The translations under genes and the position numbers were made by a program. DNA of 64,000 bases from JAGMES01 sp023128035 (GTDB lineage Bacteria > Bacillota > Halanaerobiia > DY22613), in the NCBI GenBank assembly GCA_030627905.1, contig DAOVRZ010000005.1:1-64000 (forward strand), written 5' to 3'. Position 1 is the first letter of the stretch. The number at the start of each line of letters is the position of its first letter. Below, piece after piece: positions 27,550-37,376 of this stretch. Under the pieces are notes generated by a model. The model searched no databases, was not told the origin of the DNA, and worked only from the letters and a program-made list of their open reading frames with translations.

Positions 27550-28438
27550 TTAAAGCGAAGTATCAAGAAAGTACCACGTAGCAACCACCGTCCAAACCCC
27601 TACGAAACCCCAGATTCCTATCGCTGTACTATACATAGGGAATTTAGTATCCCCTGCTCCTTGTAAAGCTGCTGTGATAACTAAAGTGATACAAAGTGCA
27701 GGTTGAACAAGTGCAATAATTCTTAAGACAGCGATAACTTGTTTTAATACTTCTTCATCTTAGGTAAAAAGTAATCCAAGAGGTCTGGCGAAAATAAAGA
27801 AGATGATTCCCACAAAAATCATAAAAATTGTTCCTAGAAAATTACTTAAAACAGCATATCGTTCAGCAAGTTCTGGTTTTTTTACACCCAAATTTTGACC
27901 AACCAAAGTCGATGCTGCTATTGCAAAACCGAAACCAAGCATATAAGAAAAACTTTCAATAACACCTGCAATATTATGTGCTGCATAAACTTTTGTGCCC
28001 ATAGCAATAATCATACTTGAGTAAACAAGTTGCCCTACACGCATCACCAATCTTTCAAGACCTGCTGGATAACCAATTTGAGTAATATTTTTAAACATTT
28101 TGCGATCTAAAGACCAACTCGATTTTAATGAAAATTTTAACCCTGACTTACCTTTATTAATAGCTATAATAAGTAAAAAAACTCCTATCATACGTGACAG
28201 AGTCGTTGCAATTCCCGCTCCTAATATCCCCAATCCTTGGAAACCAAATATACCAAAGATCAATATGTAATCAAGCACAAGGTTAACGGCATTAATCCAT
28301 AGAGTAACTTTTTGTGTCCCCCGCACCACGTAAAGAACTAGATAATACAATCATATTCTTGATGGCTGTAACATGACCACTAATCCGAGAAAACCTATTC
28401 ATTACCTGCTTATCATGAGGATGAGTATGTTTACTCAA
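27550..28438 (-). pseudogene. chimera: CsoR-family repressor N-terminus joined to a broken MATE exporter
   Basis: AAGGAG and a TTG at 28438 start a reading MSKHTHPHDKQVMNRFSRI, GHVTAIKNMI: the N-terminal third of a CsoR/FrmR-type metal-sensing repressor. It passes directly into VLSSSLRGAGDT, the middle of a MATE multidrug exporter. An extra A in the A-run near 28320 shifts the frame; the MATE part then continues KVTLWINAVNLVLDYILIFG to RPLGLLFT, hits a stop at 27760-27762, and resumes DEEVLKQVIAVLRIIALVQP, ITAALQGAGDTKF to a final stop at 27550. So a deletion fused two genes, and the product then collected a frameshift and a nonsense codon. Confidence 0.82.
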
Positions 28439-28586
28439 ATTAACCACTCCTTAATATTTTTATCCCTCCAGGGGGGATAAAAATATTATATGTCACATAT
28501 TCATAAAGTTAACCTTTATACCTCACTATGTTAAAGTTTTCAGTAATAAAAAAAGCAATACCATCTAATTGGTATCACTTCAAAAT

Positions 28587-28619
28587 AAAAGAGCAATATC
28601 GCTTTGCGATACTGCTCTT
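28587..28619 (-). terminator. terminator of tRNA copy 1
   Basis: AAGAGCAGTATCGC pairs with CGATATTGCTCTT around a short loop, then TTTT, on minus just past the tRNA. Confidence 0.75.
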
Positions 28620-28633
28620 GAATTCATAGATTA

Positions 28634-28710
28634 TGGTGGGCCCACCAGGACTCGAACCTGGGACCGTCCGGTTATGAGCCGGATGCTCTAACCAACTGAG
28701 CTATGAGCCC
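28634..28710 (-). tRNA. tRNA with CAU anticodon (Ile2 or Met), copy 1
   Basis: 77 nt including encoded CCA. Cloverleaf parts: acceptor GGGCTCA/TGGGCCC, D-arm GCTCAGTTGGTTAGAGC, anticodon stem CCGG with loop CTCATAA, T-arm CCAGGTTCGAGTCCTGG. The CAU anticodon may be elongator Met or Ile (lysidine-modified); the CTCATAA loop occurs in both, so I leave it open. Confidence 0.93.
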
Positions 28711-28737
28711 TAAATGCTTTTGTTAAGCACAGGATTC

Positions 28738-28766
28738 ATTATACGATATATTTCTAAAAAGGTCAA
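28738..28766 (-). promoter_or_regulatory. promoter of tRNA copy 1
   Basis: TTGACC (28761-28766), 17-base spacer, TATAAT (28738-28743) on minus. Confidence 0.8.
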
Positions 28767-28804
28767 TAGCAAAATTAAATTTTTTCTTAATTTTTTTATC
28801 ATAT

Positions 28805-28835
28805 AAAAAAACAATACCGCTTAACGATATTGCTT
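28805..28835 (-). terminator. terminator of tRNA copy 2
   Basis: AGCAATATCG pairs with CGGTATTGTT around TTAAG and is followed by a T-run; it separates the two tRNA units. Confidence 0.7.
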
Positions 28836-28866
28836 TAAAATATATTGCTTTCAAATGTAAAAATTA

Positions 28867-28943
28867 TGGTGGGCCCACCAGGACTCGAACCTGGGACCGT
28901 CCGGTTATGAGCCGGATGCTCTAACCAACTGAGCTATAGACCC
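28867..28943 (-). tRNA. tRNA with CAU anticodon, copy 2
   Basis: Identical to copy 1 except acceptor 5' strand GGGTCTA instead of GGGCTCA. All seven acceptor pairs still form with TGGGCCC using two G-U pairs. Anticodon loop CTCATAA is unchanged. It has its own promoter and terminator, so it is an independent unit from a tandem duplication. Confidence 0.9.
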
Positions 28944-28970
28944 TAAATACTTTTGTTAAGCACAGGATTT

Positions 28971-28999
28971 ATTATACGATATATTTCTGAAAAGGTCAA
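28971..28999 (-). promoter_or_regulatory. promoter of tRNA copy 2
   Basis: TTGACC (28994-28999), 17-base spacer, TATAAT (28971-28976); duplicated together with the tRNA. Confidence 0.8.
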
Positions 29000-29111
29000 T
29001 AGCAAGAGTAGTCGATTTTTCGCAAAAAAAGCTGATATACTCAAAAAAACTGCATCCTCTTGTTATTATCTCCATAAATCTTTAAATTACGAATCATATA
29101 AACAAGATCAC

Positions 29112-30269
29112 CTAATCCAAATAATCTTTTAATTTTTTACTCCGACTTGGATGACGAAGTTTCCGCAAAGCTTTAGCCTCAATTTGACGAATTCGCTCTC
29201 GGGTTACCCCAAACTCTTTGCCCACTTCTTCCAAAGTACGCGGACGACCATCTTCGATTCCAAAGCGTAACTCTAATACCCGCTTTTCACGCTCTGTGAG
29301 GGTATCTAATACATCACCTAATTGCTCTTTCAATAACATGAAAGAAGCCGCTGCTGCAGGAGCTGGAGCGGCTTCATCTTCAATAAAATCTCCAAGATGA
29401 CTATCTTCTTCCTCACCAATTGGAGTTTCCAAAGAAACAGGCTCCTGAGCAATCTTTAAAATCTCTCTTACTTTTTCTTCTGTTAAATCCATTTCACGAG
29501 CAATCTCTTCTGGTGAAGGCTCTCGACCTAATTCTTGTAAAAGCTGTCTTGAAACACGAATTAATTTATTTATCGTTTCTACCATATGAACCGGAATTCT
29601 AATAGTTCTAGCTTGATCAGCAATAGACCGAGTAATCGCTTGACGAATCCACCAGGTTGCATAGGTACTAAATTTATAACCTTTACTGTAATCAAACTTT
29701 TCAACCGCTTTAATTAACCCCATATTTCCTTCTTGAATTAAATCTAAAAATAGCATTCCCCTGCCAACATATTTTTTTGCAATACTAACAACTAATCTTA
29801 GATTAGCTTCTGCCAGCTTTCTTTTGGCCTCCTCGTCTCCTTCTTCCATTCTCTTTGCCAATGCAACCTCATTCTCTGCAGAGAGAAGTGAAACTTTCCC
29901 AATCTCTTTTAAATACATACGTACTGGGTCGTCTATCCCAACCCCATCAGGGATACTCAAATCTAGATCGGGGGAATCATCTAGATTTGATTTTTCATCA
30001 TTTTTGCGATTTGTATCTTCATTATCATTGTTTTCATATTTATGAGGAATATTATCCACCACATCGATCTTCTTTTCAGCGATTAATTCATAAATTCGAT
30101 CAATCGCATCTGGTTCAAGTTCTTTATCCTCGAGAGCATCCATAATCTCCTCATAAGTTAAATAACCACGTTGCTCACCTATATCAATCAGAGTATTTAC
30201 AGCTTTCAAAACTTCTGATTGAAATCCTATATCCTTATTTTTCTTCTTTCTCTTATTGTCTTTAGCCAT
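29112..30269 (-). CDS. rpoD: RNA polymerase primary sigma factor
   Basis: Housekeeping sigma-70 factor, 385 residues. Region 1.1-like N-terminus, acidic spacer, region 2 ([37 protein letters not shown]), region 3, and region 4 HTH ([20 protein letters not shown]) are all present. The perfect TTGACA/TATAAT promoters seen in the window fit its expected specificity. The ATG (30269) overlaps the dnaG stop (TGATG), giving the classic coupled dnaG-rpoD pair. Confidence 0.98.
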   Translation of the reverse strand: MAKDNKRKKKNKDIGFQSEVLKAVNTLIDIGEQRGYLTYEEIMDALEDKELEPDAIDRIYELIAEKKIDVVDNIPHKYENNDNEDTNRKNDEKSNLDDSPDLDLSIPDGVGIDDPVRMYLKEIGKVSLLSAENEVALAKRMEEGDEEAKRKLAEANLRLVVSIAKKYVGRGMLFLDLIQEGNMGLIKAVEKFDYSKGYKFSTYATWWIRQAITRSIADQARTIRIPVHMVETINKLIRVSRQLLQELGREPSPEEIAREMDLTEEKVREILKIAQEPVSLETPIGEEEDSHLGDFIEDEAAPAPAAAASFMLLKEQLGDVLDTLTEREKRVLELRFGIEDGRPRTLEEVGKEFGVTRERIRQIEAKALRKLRHPSRSKKLKDYLD

Positions 30270-32080
30270 CAATATCCCCCCTTTCCACTATGATGCAACG
30301 TCTGATGATAACGTATAAGTATTTGATTTAAACTCTTAAGATCACCTTGTGTTTTGAAATGTTTTATTTCTTTTATTATTATCTCCATCTCCATTGCATT
30401 TTGATACCCCTTTAACTTTTTTAATCCCTCATCAATAAAACTTTCTTTCACATCTACTAACTGATAACGAAATGATAAGTCTAAAATTTCACACTGTTCC
30501 TCTTCAGAAAACTTTACCAATAAGTCAGACGTAGTCAAAGATGCTAAATTTTCCTCTTTTTTAAACTCTTGATGGTATCTATGGATTTTTTCTGCTAATA
30601 AACGACATTTGTGATCTTGGAAAACTTTTGGTGTAATTTCAGCAAAAACTTTACCAATCATTTCAGGTTTATTAAATATTGCACTGATAAATTTTGCTTC
30701 AAAAATATCCGTTGGACTATTTTTTATTTTGGTTTTCTCTTTTCTAGTATCCCATTTTTTATTGTTATTATCCTTTATTTTACTTTTATTTTTAATAAAT
30801 TGTTCCAATTCTTCTTCCACAGCTTGGCGGGTAACCTGAACACGTTTAGAAATCCTGATAAGTAAATCATCTTTCTCCACCGCATTATCTATACTCAAAA
30901 AGAGTGGTAATAATTCCTCTACTGCTTTTACTTTTCCGTCTGGATTTGTAAGATCGTATTTTTTTAAAATTTGATCTAATTTAAAATCAACAAGTGAAAT
31001 AGCATGATTCAATAAATTTTGAAATGCTTCCACATCATCACGAATCAATTCATCAGGATCATTTCCCTCTGGAAGTTTGATCACTTTCACTATAAGATCT
31101 TCACTTTTTAAAATATCCAATCCTCGTAATGTAGCACTCTGACCTGCTGTATCAGCGTCATAGGCTATAAACACCTCGTCAGCATATCGGGACAAAAGAT
31201 GAGCCTGATTTTCTGTCAAAGATGTTCCAAGTGAGGCTATCACATTTTCAATCCCATATTGATGTGCGGTAATTACATCGGTATAACCCTCAACAATAAT
31301 TGCCTTGCGAGTCTGGCGAATGTGATTTTTGGCAAGATGTAAACCATACAGATTTTGATTTTTCTCAAATAGTATAGTTTCAGGAGAGTTCAGATATTTT
31401 GGTTTCTTACCTTCCTCCATAACCCTACCACCAAAACCGATTGGTTGTCCTCTTAAATTAAAAATAGTAAATATCGCTCGATTGCGAAAACGATCATAAT
31501 AATTGGGTTTTTTGTGTATAATCAAACCTGATTTTTCCAATTGGTAATCAGAAAAACCTTTTTTCTTCAAAAAATGAAAAAGAGCAGTCCAGGATTGAGG
31601 AGCATATCCCAAACGGAATTTCTCAATGGTTGCTCTGGTAAACCCGCGTTTTTCAAAATATGTTAGGGCACCTTTGCCAGAAGGATGTTCCATAAGTAAA
31701 TAATGATAAAAAGTAGCACTCCATTCATGTATAGTAAAAAGTTGATCCTTCAATTCATTTGCTTTGCGCCGAGCTTTGGTAATAGGCTGATCGGGAATAG
31801 GGATTCTATAACGCTCAGCTAAAGCTTTCGCAGCCTCAATAAAAGAAAGGTTTTCTATTTCCATCATAAAATTAAAAATATCTCCGCCTGCGCCACAACC
31901 AAAACAATAATATAATTGTTTTTCTGCATCGACATTAAAAGACGGTGATTTTTCCTGATGAAAAGGACATAATCCAAGATACTGAGTTCCTCTTAAATCC
32001 AATTTTAAATAATCAGAAACGACTTCCACAATATTAGCCCTTTGTCTAATTTCGTCAATAAAGTCAGTCTGCAAGGTCAC
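30269..32080 (-). CDS. dnaG: DNA primase
   Basis: Makes RNA primers for replication. It has 603 residues: CHC2 zinc site [11 protein letters not shown]...[11 protein letters not shown] (about 38-65), TOPRIM catalytic core with [17 protein letters not shown] and [16 protein letters not shown], and a C-terminal helicase-binding domain. It is preceded by yaiI and followed by rpoD, as in Bacillus. The GTG start has a modest AAGGGTG before it. Confidence 0.98.
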   Translation of the reverse strand: MTLQTDFIDEIRQRANIVEVVSDYLKLDLRGTQYLGLCPFHQEKSPSFNVDAEKQLYYCFGCGAGGDIFNFMMEIENLSFIEAAKALAERYRIPIPDQPITKARRKANELKDQLFTIHEWSATFYHYLLMEHPSGKGALTYFEKRGFTRATIEKFRLGYAPQSWTALFHFLKKKGFSDYQLEKSGLIIHKKPNYYDRFRNRAIFTIFNLRGQPIGFGGRVMEEGKKPKYLNSPETILFEKNQNLYGLHLAKNHIRQTRKAIIVEGYTDVITAHQYGIENVIASLGTSLTENQAHLLSRYADEVFIAYDADTAGQSATLRGLDILKSEDLIVKVIKLPEGNDPDELIRDDVEAFQNLLNHAISLVDFKLDQILKKYDLTNPDGKVKAVEELLPLFLSIDNAVEKDDLLIRISKRVQVTRQAVEEELEQFIKNKSKIKDNNNKKWDTRKEKTKIKNSPTDIFEAKFISAIFNKPEMIGKVFAEITPKVFQDHKCRLLAEKIHRYHQEFKKEENLASLTTSDLLVKFSEEEQCEILDLSFRYQLVDVKESFIDEGLKKLKGYQNAMEMEIIIKEIKHFKTQGDLKSLNQILIRYHQTLHHSGKGGY

Positions 32081-32124
32081 TCTACTTCACCCTTATCTTT
32101 AATATACCTTACTTTCAGTATTCT

Positions 32125-32583
32125 TTAGTTATTTTCGCCAAAAATCTCTCTTTTCCTTCTAAAAAATCCTTCTAATACATCTAATAAACGTTTCTTATCA
32201 TCTTTCGTATATTGAGAAGGCCCTTTAGTTCTTCCTCCAGCTTGACGCTCTTTCTGGGCCAGATGACGTTGTAAAAGCATCATATCCATATTCTCTTCAC
32301 GATAAATTCTCCCACGCGGAGAGATGACATAGGCGTCTTTACGCAAAATAATAGCCGCCAAACCGTAGTCCTGAGTAATGACCAGATCACCTCTCTTTGT
32401 CCGATTCATTACTGCCAAATCCACCGCCTGGGGCATATCATCTACAACTATATACGTACAATCTTCATAATCACTAAAGTGTGCTAAACTGGTAATCAAA
32501 ATCACTTCAATCTGATATTTCTTGGCTAACTTAAAAATTTCTTTTTTAGCTGGACATGCATCACCATCGATTAATATTTTCAT
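32125..32583 (-). CDS. YaiI/YqxD family protein (UPF0178)
   Basis: A 152-residue NYN/PIN-like fold protein. The N-terminal MKILIDGDACPAKKEIF, MPQAVDLAVMNRTKRGDLVI and TQDYGLAAIIL give the acidic cluster of the family, and KGPSQYTKDDKKRL is conserved near the end. Biochemical function is not established. The start at 32583 follows the family; the ribosome site before it is weak. It lies just upstream of dnaG as in many Firmicutes. Confidence 0.92.
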   Translation of the reverse strand: MKILIDGDACPAKKEIFKLAKKYQIEVILITSLAHFSDYEDCTYIVVDDMPQAVDLAVMNRTKRGDLVITQDYGLAAIILRKDAYVISPRGRIYREENMDMMLLQRHLAQKERQAGGRTKGPSQYTKDDKKRLLDVLEGFFRRKREIFGENN

Positions 32584-32670
32584 AATAAGATATAATACCT
32601 TAATCCTATTCAAGAAAAAAGGATTAATTCCTCCTTAAAATTTTATCTTTTTCCAAACAACTTGATTATC

Positions 32671-33383
32671 CTAACCAAGGTTTCGGAAAAAATATTTTTT
32701 TGCCTTATCTAAAACATATCGATCAGACATTCCTGCGATATAATCAACCACTATCCTCTCTAACTCTACTCCCCCCTGTAAAATCTGAAATTCTTCTGGT
32801 AATTGATCGGCATGTTCTAAATAATACTGATAAATCTCTTGAACCAAATTTTTTGCCTTATCCTCCTCAGTTTTAGCTTTAGAAGTAGTTCGATAAACAT
32901 TAGCAAATAGCCAGGATCTAAGTTCAGTAGTAGCCTCTTTAATTTCATAACTCTGCTTCACTTCAGAATGATTCCAACTTGTTTTTATGATATCACGAAC
33001 CATCAAATCAATACGTTCTGAATGTGTTTGACCTAATATTTTTATTGGTTCAACTGGCAAATCTTTTAATGTAATCACTTCAGCTCGAATAGCATCATCA
33101 ATATCATGATTAATATAAGCAATACGATCTGCAATTCGAACAATTTGCCCTTCCAAAGTAAAGGGTAAGTTTGGTTCAGTATGATTTAATATACCATCTC
33201 GAACCTCATATGTTAAAGTCGAAAAGCTTTTGAGTGAACTATCCTATCCCTATCACGCTGAAATACCGTTCTGGTTTCGCACGGTTCCTCATCATAAGTT
33301 CTTCCTTTACTTTCTACACTTAAAGTAGCATATTGAGATAAGATTTGCCTTTCCTGGTCTTCAAAGTCTTTTCTGGATCGCAT
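32671..33383 (-). pseudogene. dGTPase-like protein with central deletion
   Basis: GGAGGG and an ATG at 33383 start MRSRKDFEDQERQILSQYAT, DEEPCETRTVFQRDRDRIVH, SKAFRL, then a stop. In a second frame TYEVRDGILNHTEPNLPFTL, EGQIVRIADRIAYINHDIDD continues to 32671. In intact dGTPase-family proteins (about 330-345 residues) these two blocks are separated by roughly 100 residues that carry the H...HD metal site; here RIVHSKAFR is joined almost directly to TYEVRDGI. A deletion removed the catalytic centre and shifted the frame. The downstream 161-codon piece might still be translated but could not be an enzyme. Confidence 0.88.
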
Positions 33384-33510
33384 TATATCCCTCCAGTTAT
33401 CAAAACATACTCATTTAATTTTCATTCTCAAAATCTTTCTATATAGTATATACACCATTTATTACAAAAATCCTGCATTCTAAAGTGTTTCTATCGGAAT
33501 TCGAAATAAT

Positions 33511-33556
33511 AAAAAAGTGTTGCCTAGTTTATATCTAATTTAGGCAACACTTTTTA
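33511..33556 (-). terminator. terminator after ppdK
   Basis: AAAAAGTGTTGCCTA pairs with TTAGGCAACACTTTTT around a 14-base loop, 30 bases past the ppdK stop. Confidence 0.8.
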
Positions 33557-33584
33557 AACAAAAAGATAAATTTTTAGTACATAC

Positions 33585-36236
33585 CTATGATTTGTTTTCG
33601 TTGATAACAGCATGTGCTGCTGCCAAACGAGCTATAGGCACTCTATATGGAGAACAACTTACATAATTTAATCCAGTCTTATGGAAAAATTCGATAGATT
33701 TTGGATCTCCTCCGTGTTCCCCACAAACTCCAACTTTCAAATCTGGACGAACTTCACGACCTAAACGAGTTCCCATCTCAACCAATTTACCTACCCCAAT
33801 CTGGTCGATACTCATAAACGGATTCTCCTCTAAAATTCCTACCTCTAAATATGCATGTAAGAATTTACCTTCTGCATCATCACGACTAAATCCAAAGGTA
33901 GTTTGGGTTAAGTCATTAGTGCCAAATGAGAAAAACTCAGCTTCTTTAGCAATCTCATCAGCGGTTAAAGCGGCTCGTGGCAATTCAATCATTGTACCCA
34001 TTTTATATGAGATCTCTAGTCCTGCCTCATCCAGAATTGCATCTGCAATTTTGATCAAACGTTCTTTTAAATACTTTAACTCCGTCACTTTAGCAACGAG
34101 AGGAATCATTACCTCTGGAATTATCTTTTTACCTTCTTTTGTAAGTTTAACTACTGCAGTAAAGATCGCTTTTACCTGCATTTCATAAATCGCTGGAATA
34201 AGAATTCCTAAACGACAACCACGTAAACCTAACATTGGATTCGCTTCACTCATATTTTTTACTTTCCTAAGTAGGCTACGTTTTTCCCTAAGCTCTGCTG
34301 GTTTATTTTCATGCTCTAAATGAGCTACTTCTTCAACTACCTCCACTAACCGTGGAAGAAATTCGTGTAAAGGTGGATCCAATAGACGGATCGTTACAGG
34401 TAAACCTGCCATTGCATCAAATATTTCAATAAAATCATCTGTCTGCATAGGTAATAATTTTTCTAGGGCACTATTTTGTTCCTGAACTGTTTCACCCAAA
34501 ATAAGTTCCTGAACCACTGGTACTCTTTCTGGGGCCATAAACATATGCTCAGTTCGACATAAACCGATTCCTTCCGCTCCGTAACTTCTTGCTTTAGAGG
34601 CATCACTACCATAATCAGCATTGGCACGAATATTTAAGAGACGAATTTCGTCAGCCCATGCTAACAATTGTTCCGCTTCTTGGCCCAATTCAGGCTCAAT
34701 CATCTTCACTTCACCTAATATAACTTCACCAGTACCACCATTAATGGTAATCTGATCTCCTTTATTGATTGTATATTCACCAACAGTAAATGTTCCGTTT
34801 TCAAAATCAATTCTAATCGATTCACACCCACAAACACATGGTTTCCCCATTCCTCTAGCTACTACTGCAGCATGACTAGTCATTCCACCTCTTGTAGTAA
34901 GTACTCCCTGAGAAACAAGGACTCCATGAATATCCTCTGGTGTAGTCTCTAAACTAACCAAAATCACTTTTTGTTGTTCAGCCAATTTTTCTGCTTCATC
35001 TGGATCAAAAACAATAATTCCACAAGCTGCCCCAGGAGATGCTGGTAAACCTTTGGCGATCACTTCTGCTTGAGCAGAGGTATCAATCTGGCGATGAAGA
35101 ATTTGCTCTAAATGTGTTGGCTCAATTCTTAATAGAGCTTCTTCTTTAGTGATTAAACCTTCATTTACCATATCAACAACAATTTTTATCGCTGCTTTAG
35201 CAGTCCTTTTTCCTGTTCTAGTCTGTAGTAAATACAATCTACCATTTTCAATGGTGAATTCTATATCCTGCATATCTCGATAATGTTTTTCTAATATAGA
35301 TGTAATTTTTAATACTTGTTCATTAATCTCAGGAAATTCTTCTTTCAATAAAGCAATCTGTAATGGTGTCCTAGATCCAGAAACCACATCTTCACCTTGA
35401 GCATTTATTAAAAATTCACCATATAAAACTTTCTCACCAGTTGAAGGATTTCGAGTGAAAAGTACACCTGTGCCAGAATTATCCCCTGTATTTCCAAAAA
35501 CCATAGACTGAATAGTAACAGCCGTTCCTAAATCATGAGGAATTCCATTTGCCTTTCGATAAACAATAGCACGTTTATTTTGCCATGATTTAAAAACCGC
35601 TTCAATTGCACCAATCAACTGCTCCTTTGGATCTTGTGGAAAATCAATCCTAGCTTCATTGAGTACAATTTCTTTAAAATCAGCAACAAGACGTTTTAAA
35701 TGTTCAACAGTTAAATCTGTGTCATTAATCACCCCTACTTCTGTTTTGAAACGATCTAAATGACGTCCAAAGCGATAAGAAGGGACTTCTAATACAACCT
35801 CGCCATACATCTGGATTAAGCGGCGATAGCAATCATAAGCAAATCGTTCATTTTCGGTAGCTTCAGCTAAACCTTTCACAACTACATCATTAAGTCCAAG
35901 ATTCAAGATGGTATCCATCATTCCCGGCATAGAAATTGCTGCACCAGAACGTACAGATACTAAAAGGGGATTTGCTAAATCTCCAAACCCTTTATCAGTG
36001 GCTTCTTCTAATTTCTTAATAAATAAAGGTAAGTCTGCAAGAATCTTTTCAGGGATCTTTTTGCCACATTCGGTATAATCAAGACACCCTTTTGTACTAA
36101 TTGTAAATCCTGGAGGAACGGGAAGTCCTAGACCAGTCATTTCTGCGAGGTTTGCTCCTTTACCCCCTAGAACAGTTTTCATTAAACCATTACCTTCAGT
36201 AAAATAATACGTATATTTTGTCTCAATAAATGTCAT
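33585..36236 (-). CDS. ppdK: pyruvate, phosphate dikinase
   Basis: Interconverts pyruvate, ATP and phosphate with PEP, AMP and PPi. It has 883 residues: an N-terminal ATP-grasp domain (GGKGANLAEMTGLGLPVPPG; GMMDTILNLG), the phosphohistidine domain with TTRGGMTSHAAVVARGMGKP (catalytic His and the adjacent regulatory Thr), and a C-terminal PEP/pyruvate barrel ending VGVCGEHGGDP, LNYVSCSPYRVPIARLA. The ATG at 36236 follows GGGGAGG. The neighbouring ppsR-type genes encode the kinase/phosphorylase that acts on that Thr. Confidence 0.98.
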   Translation of the reverse strand: MTFIETKYTYYFTEGNGLMKTVLGGKGANLAEMTGLGLPVPPGFTISTKGCLDYTECGKKIPEKILADLPLFIKKLEEATDKGFGDLANPLLVSVRSGAAISMPGMMDTILNLGLNDVVVKGLAEATENERFAYDCYRRLIQMYGEVVLEVPSYRFGRHLDRFKTEVGVINDTDLTVEHLKRLVADFKEIVLNEARIDFPQDPKEQLIGAIEAVFKSWQNKRAIVYRKANGIPHDLGTAVTIQSMVFGNTGDNSGTGVLFTRNPSTGEKVLYGEFLINAQGEDVVSGSRTPLQIALLKEEFPEINEQVLKITSILEKHYRDMQDIEFTIENGRLYLLQTRTGKRTAKAAIKIVVDMVNEGLITKEEALLRIEPTHLEQILHRQIDTSAQAEVIAKGLPASPGAACGIIVFDPDEAEKLAEQQKVILVSLETTPEDIHGVLVSQGVLTTRGGMTSHAAVVARGMGKPCVCGCESIRIDFENGTFTVGEYTINKGDQITINGGTGEVILGEVKMIEPELGQEAEQLLAWADEIRLLNIRANADYGSDASKARSYGAEGIGLCRTEHMFMAPERVPVVQELILGETVQEQNSALEKLLPMQTDDFIEIFDAMAGLPVTIRLLDPPLHEFLPRLVEVVEEVAHLEHENKPAELREKRSLLRKVKNMSEANPMLGLRGCRLGILIPAIYEMQVKAIFTAVVKLTKEGKKIIPEVMIPLVAKVTELKYLKERLIKIADAILDEAGLEISYKMGTMIELPRAALTADEIAKEAEFFSFGTNDLTQTTFGFSRDDAEGKFLHAYLEVGILEENPFMSIDQIGVGKLVEMGTRLGREVRPDLKVGVCGEHGGDPKSIEFFHKTGLNYVSCSPYRVPIARLAAAHAVINENKS

Positions 36237-36275
36237 AATTAAACCTCCCCAAAAAAAATAATAGTTTTTCAATTA

Positions 36276-36391
36276 ATCTTTTGAGTTAAGACCCCCACTT
36301 CTATAAGTGGTGGGAATTGTTTTTAATCTTCAGTGGGGGTAGAATCCCCTACTGAAGCCCCAATGTTCAGCTTTAGCTGGACGAGTTCACT
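36276..36391. mobile_element. three-hairpin palindromic element, family A, copy A2
   Basis: 116 bp, differing from the copy at 12891 by a single G/A. Same three hairpins and the same end GGACGAGTTCACT. It fills the gap between ppdK and glpX and touches the glpX stop codon. Confidence 0.82.
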
Positions 36392-37376
36392 ATCTATGAA
36401 ATACATCTTTTTGAAAATAATCAGGTTTTTTAAGAATAGTATGTCTTGCATCCATATATCGAATCGTACCTGTTTTAGAACGCATAACTAAAGAATGAGT
36501 ATGTGCCCATTCGCCAACATATCGAACACCCCGCAAGAAATCGCCATCAGTAATACCAGTTGCAGCAAACATTACGTCATCTGTTCGTACTAATTCGTCA
36601 ATAGTATAAATTTTGTCAAAATCAGTAATCCCCATATTATTTGCCTTTGCCTTCTCTTCATCATCGTGAAATACCAAACGCCCTTGAAATTCCCCTCCCA
36701 AACATTTTAAAGCAGCAGCAGTTATAACACCTTCAGGCGCTCCTCCACTCCCAAGCAATATATCAATTCCACTTTCCTCAAAGCCAACAGCGATCCCAGT
36801 AGAAACATCTCCGTCACTGATTAATTTAATTCTAGCACCTATTTGGCGAATCTTTTGAATTATTTTAGAATGACGGTCGCGATCTAAAAGAACTACAGTT
36901 AATTCTGAAATACTTTTACCCAGCGCTCTAGCAACAGCATTTAAATTTGTTTCAAGCGGACTATCTAAGTGTACACAACCTTTTGCTTTTGGGCCTACAG
37001 CAATTTTATCCATGTACATATCAGGAGCATTTAAAAGTGTCCCTCGTGGAGCAACTGCCATTACAGCAATAGCATTTGGTAAACCTTTCGCTACTAAATT
37101 TGTTCCTTCAACTGGATCAACTGCAATATCTACCTGTATAGCTGCACCTTTTGATCCGATATGTTCTCCAGTATATAGTTGAGGCGCTTCATCCATTTCT
37201 CCTTCTCCGATTACAACAACACCATCAATATTTACAGTATCAAAAACGGCTCTCATAGCATCTACAGCCGCACCATCTGCAGCATTTTTATCTCCTTTAC
37301 CCATCCATGGTGCTGAAGCCAATGCTGCTGCTTCCGTTACCCGTACAAACTCTATAGCTAATTCTCTTCGCATCAT
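36390..37376 (-). CDS. glpX: fructose-1,6-bisphosphatase class II
   Basis: Gluconeogenic phosphatase, 328 residues. Motifs: WMGKGDKNAADGAAVDAM, VVIGEGEMDEAPQLYTGE (metal-binding acids), AVDPVEGTNLVAKGLPNA, ILLGSGGAPEGVITAAAL. It overlaps the ppsR stop (ATGATG after GAGAA), so the two are coupled. Its stop codon is at the edge of element A2. With ppdK, ppsR and a CcpN-like repressor it forms a PEP/gluconeogenesis cluster. Confidence 0.97.
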   Translation of the reverse strand: MMRRELAIEFVRVTEAAALASAPWMGKGDKNAADGAAVDAMRAVFDTVNIDGVVVIGEGEMDEAPQLYTGEHIGSKGAAIQVDIAVDPVEGTNLVAKGLPNAIAVMAVAPRGTLLNAPDMYMDKIAVGPKAKGCVHLDSPLETNLNAVARALGKSISELTVVLLDRDRHSKIIQKIRQIGARIKLISDGDVSTGIAVGFEESGIDILLGSGGAPEGVITAAALKCLGGEFQGRLVFHDDEEKAKANNMGITDFDKIYTIDELVRTDDVMFAATGITDGDFLRGVRYVGEWAHTHSLVMRSKTGTIRYMDARHTILKKPDYFQKDVFHR

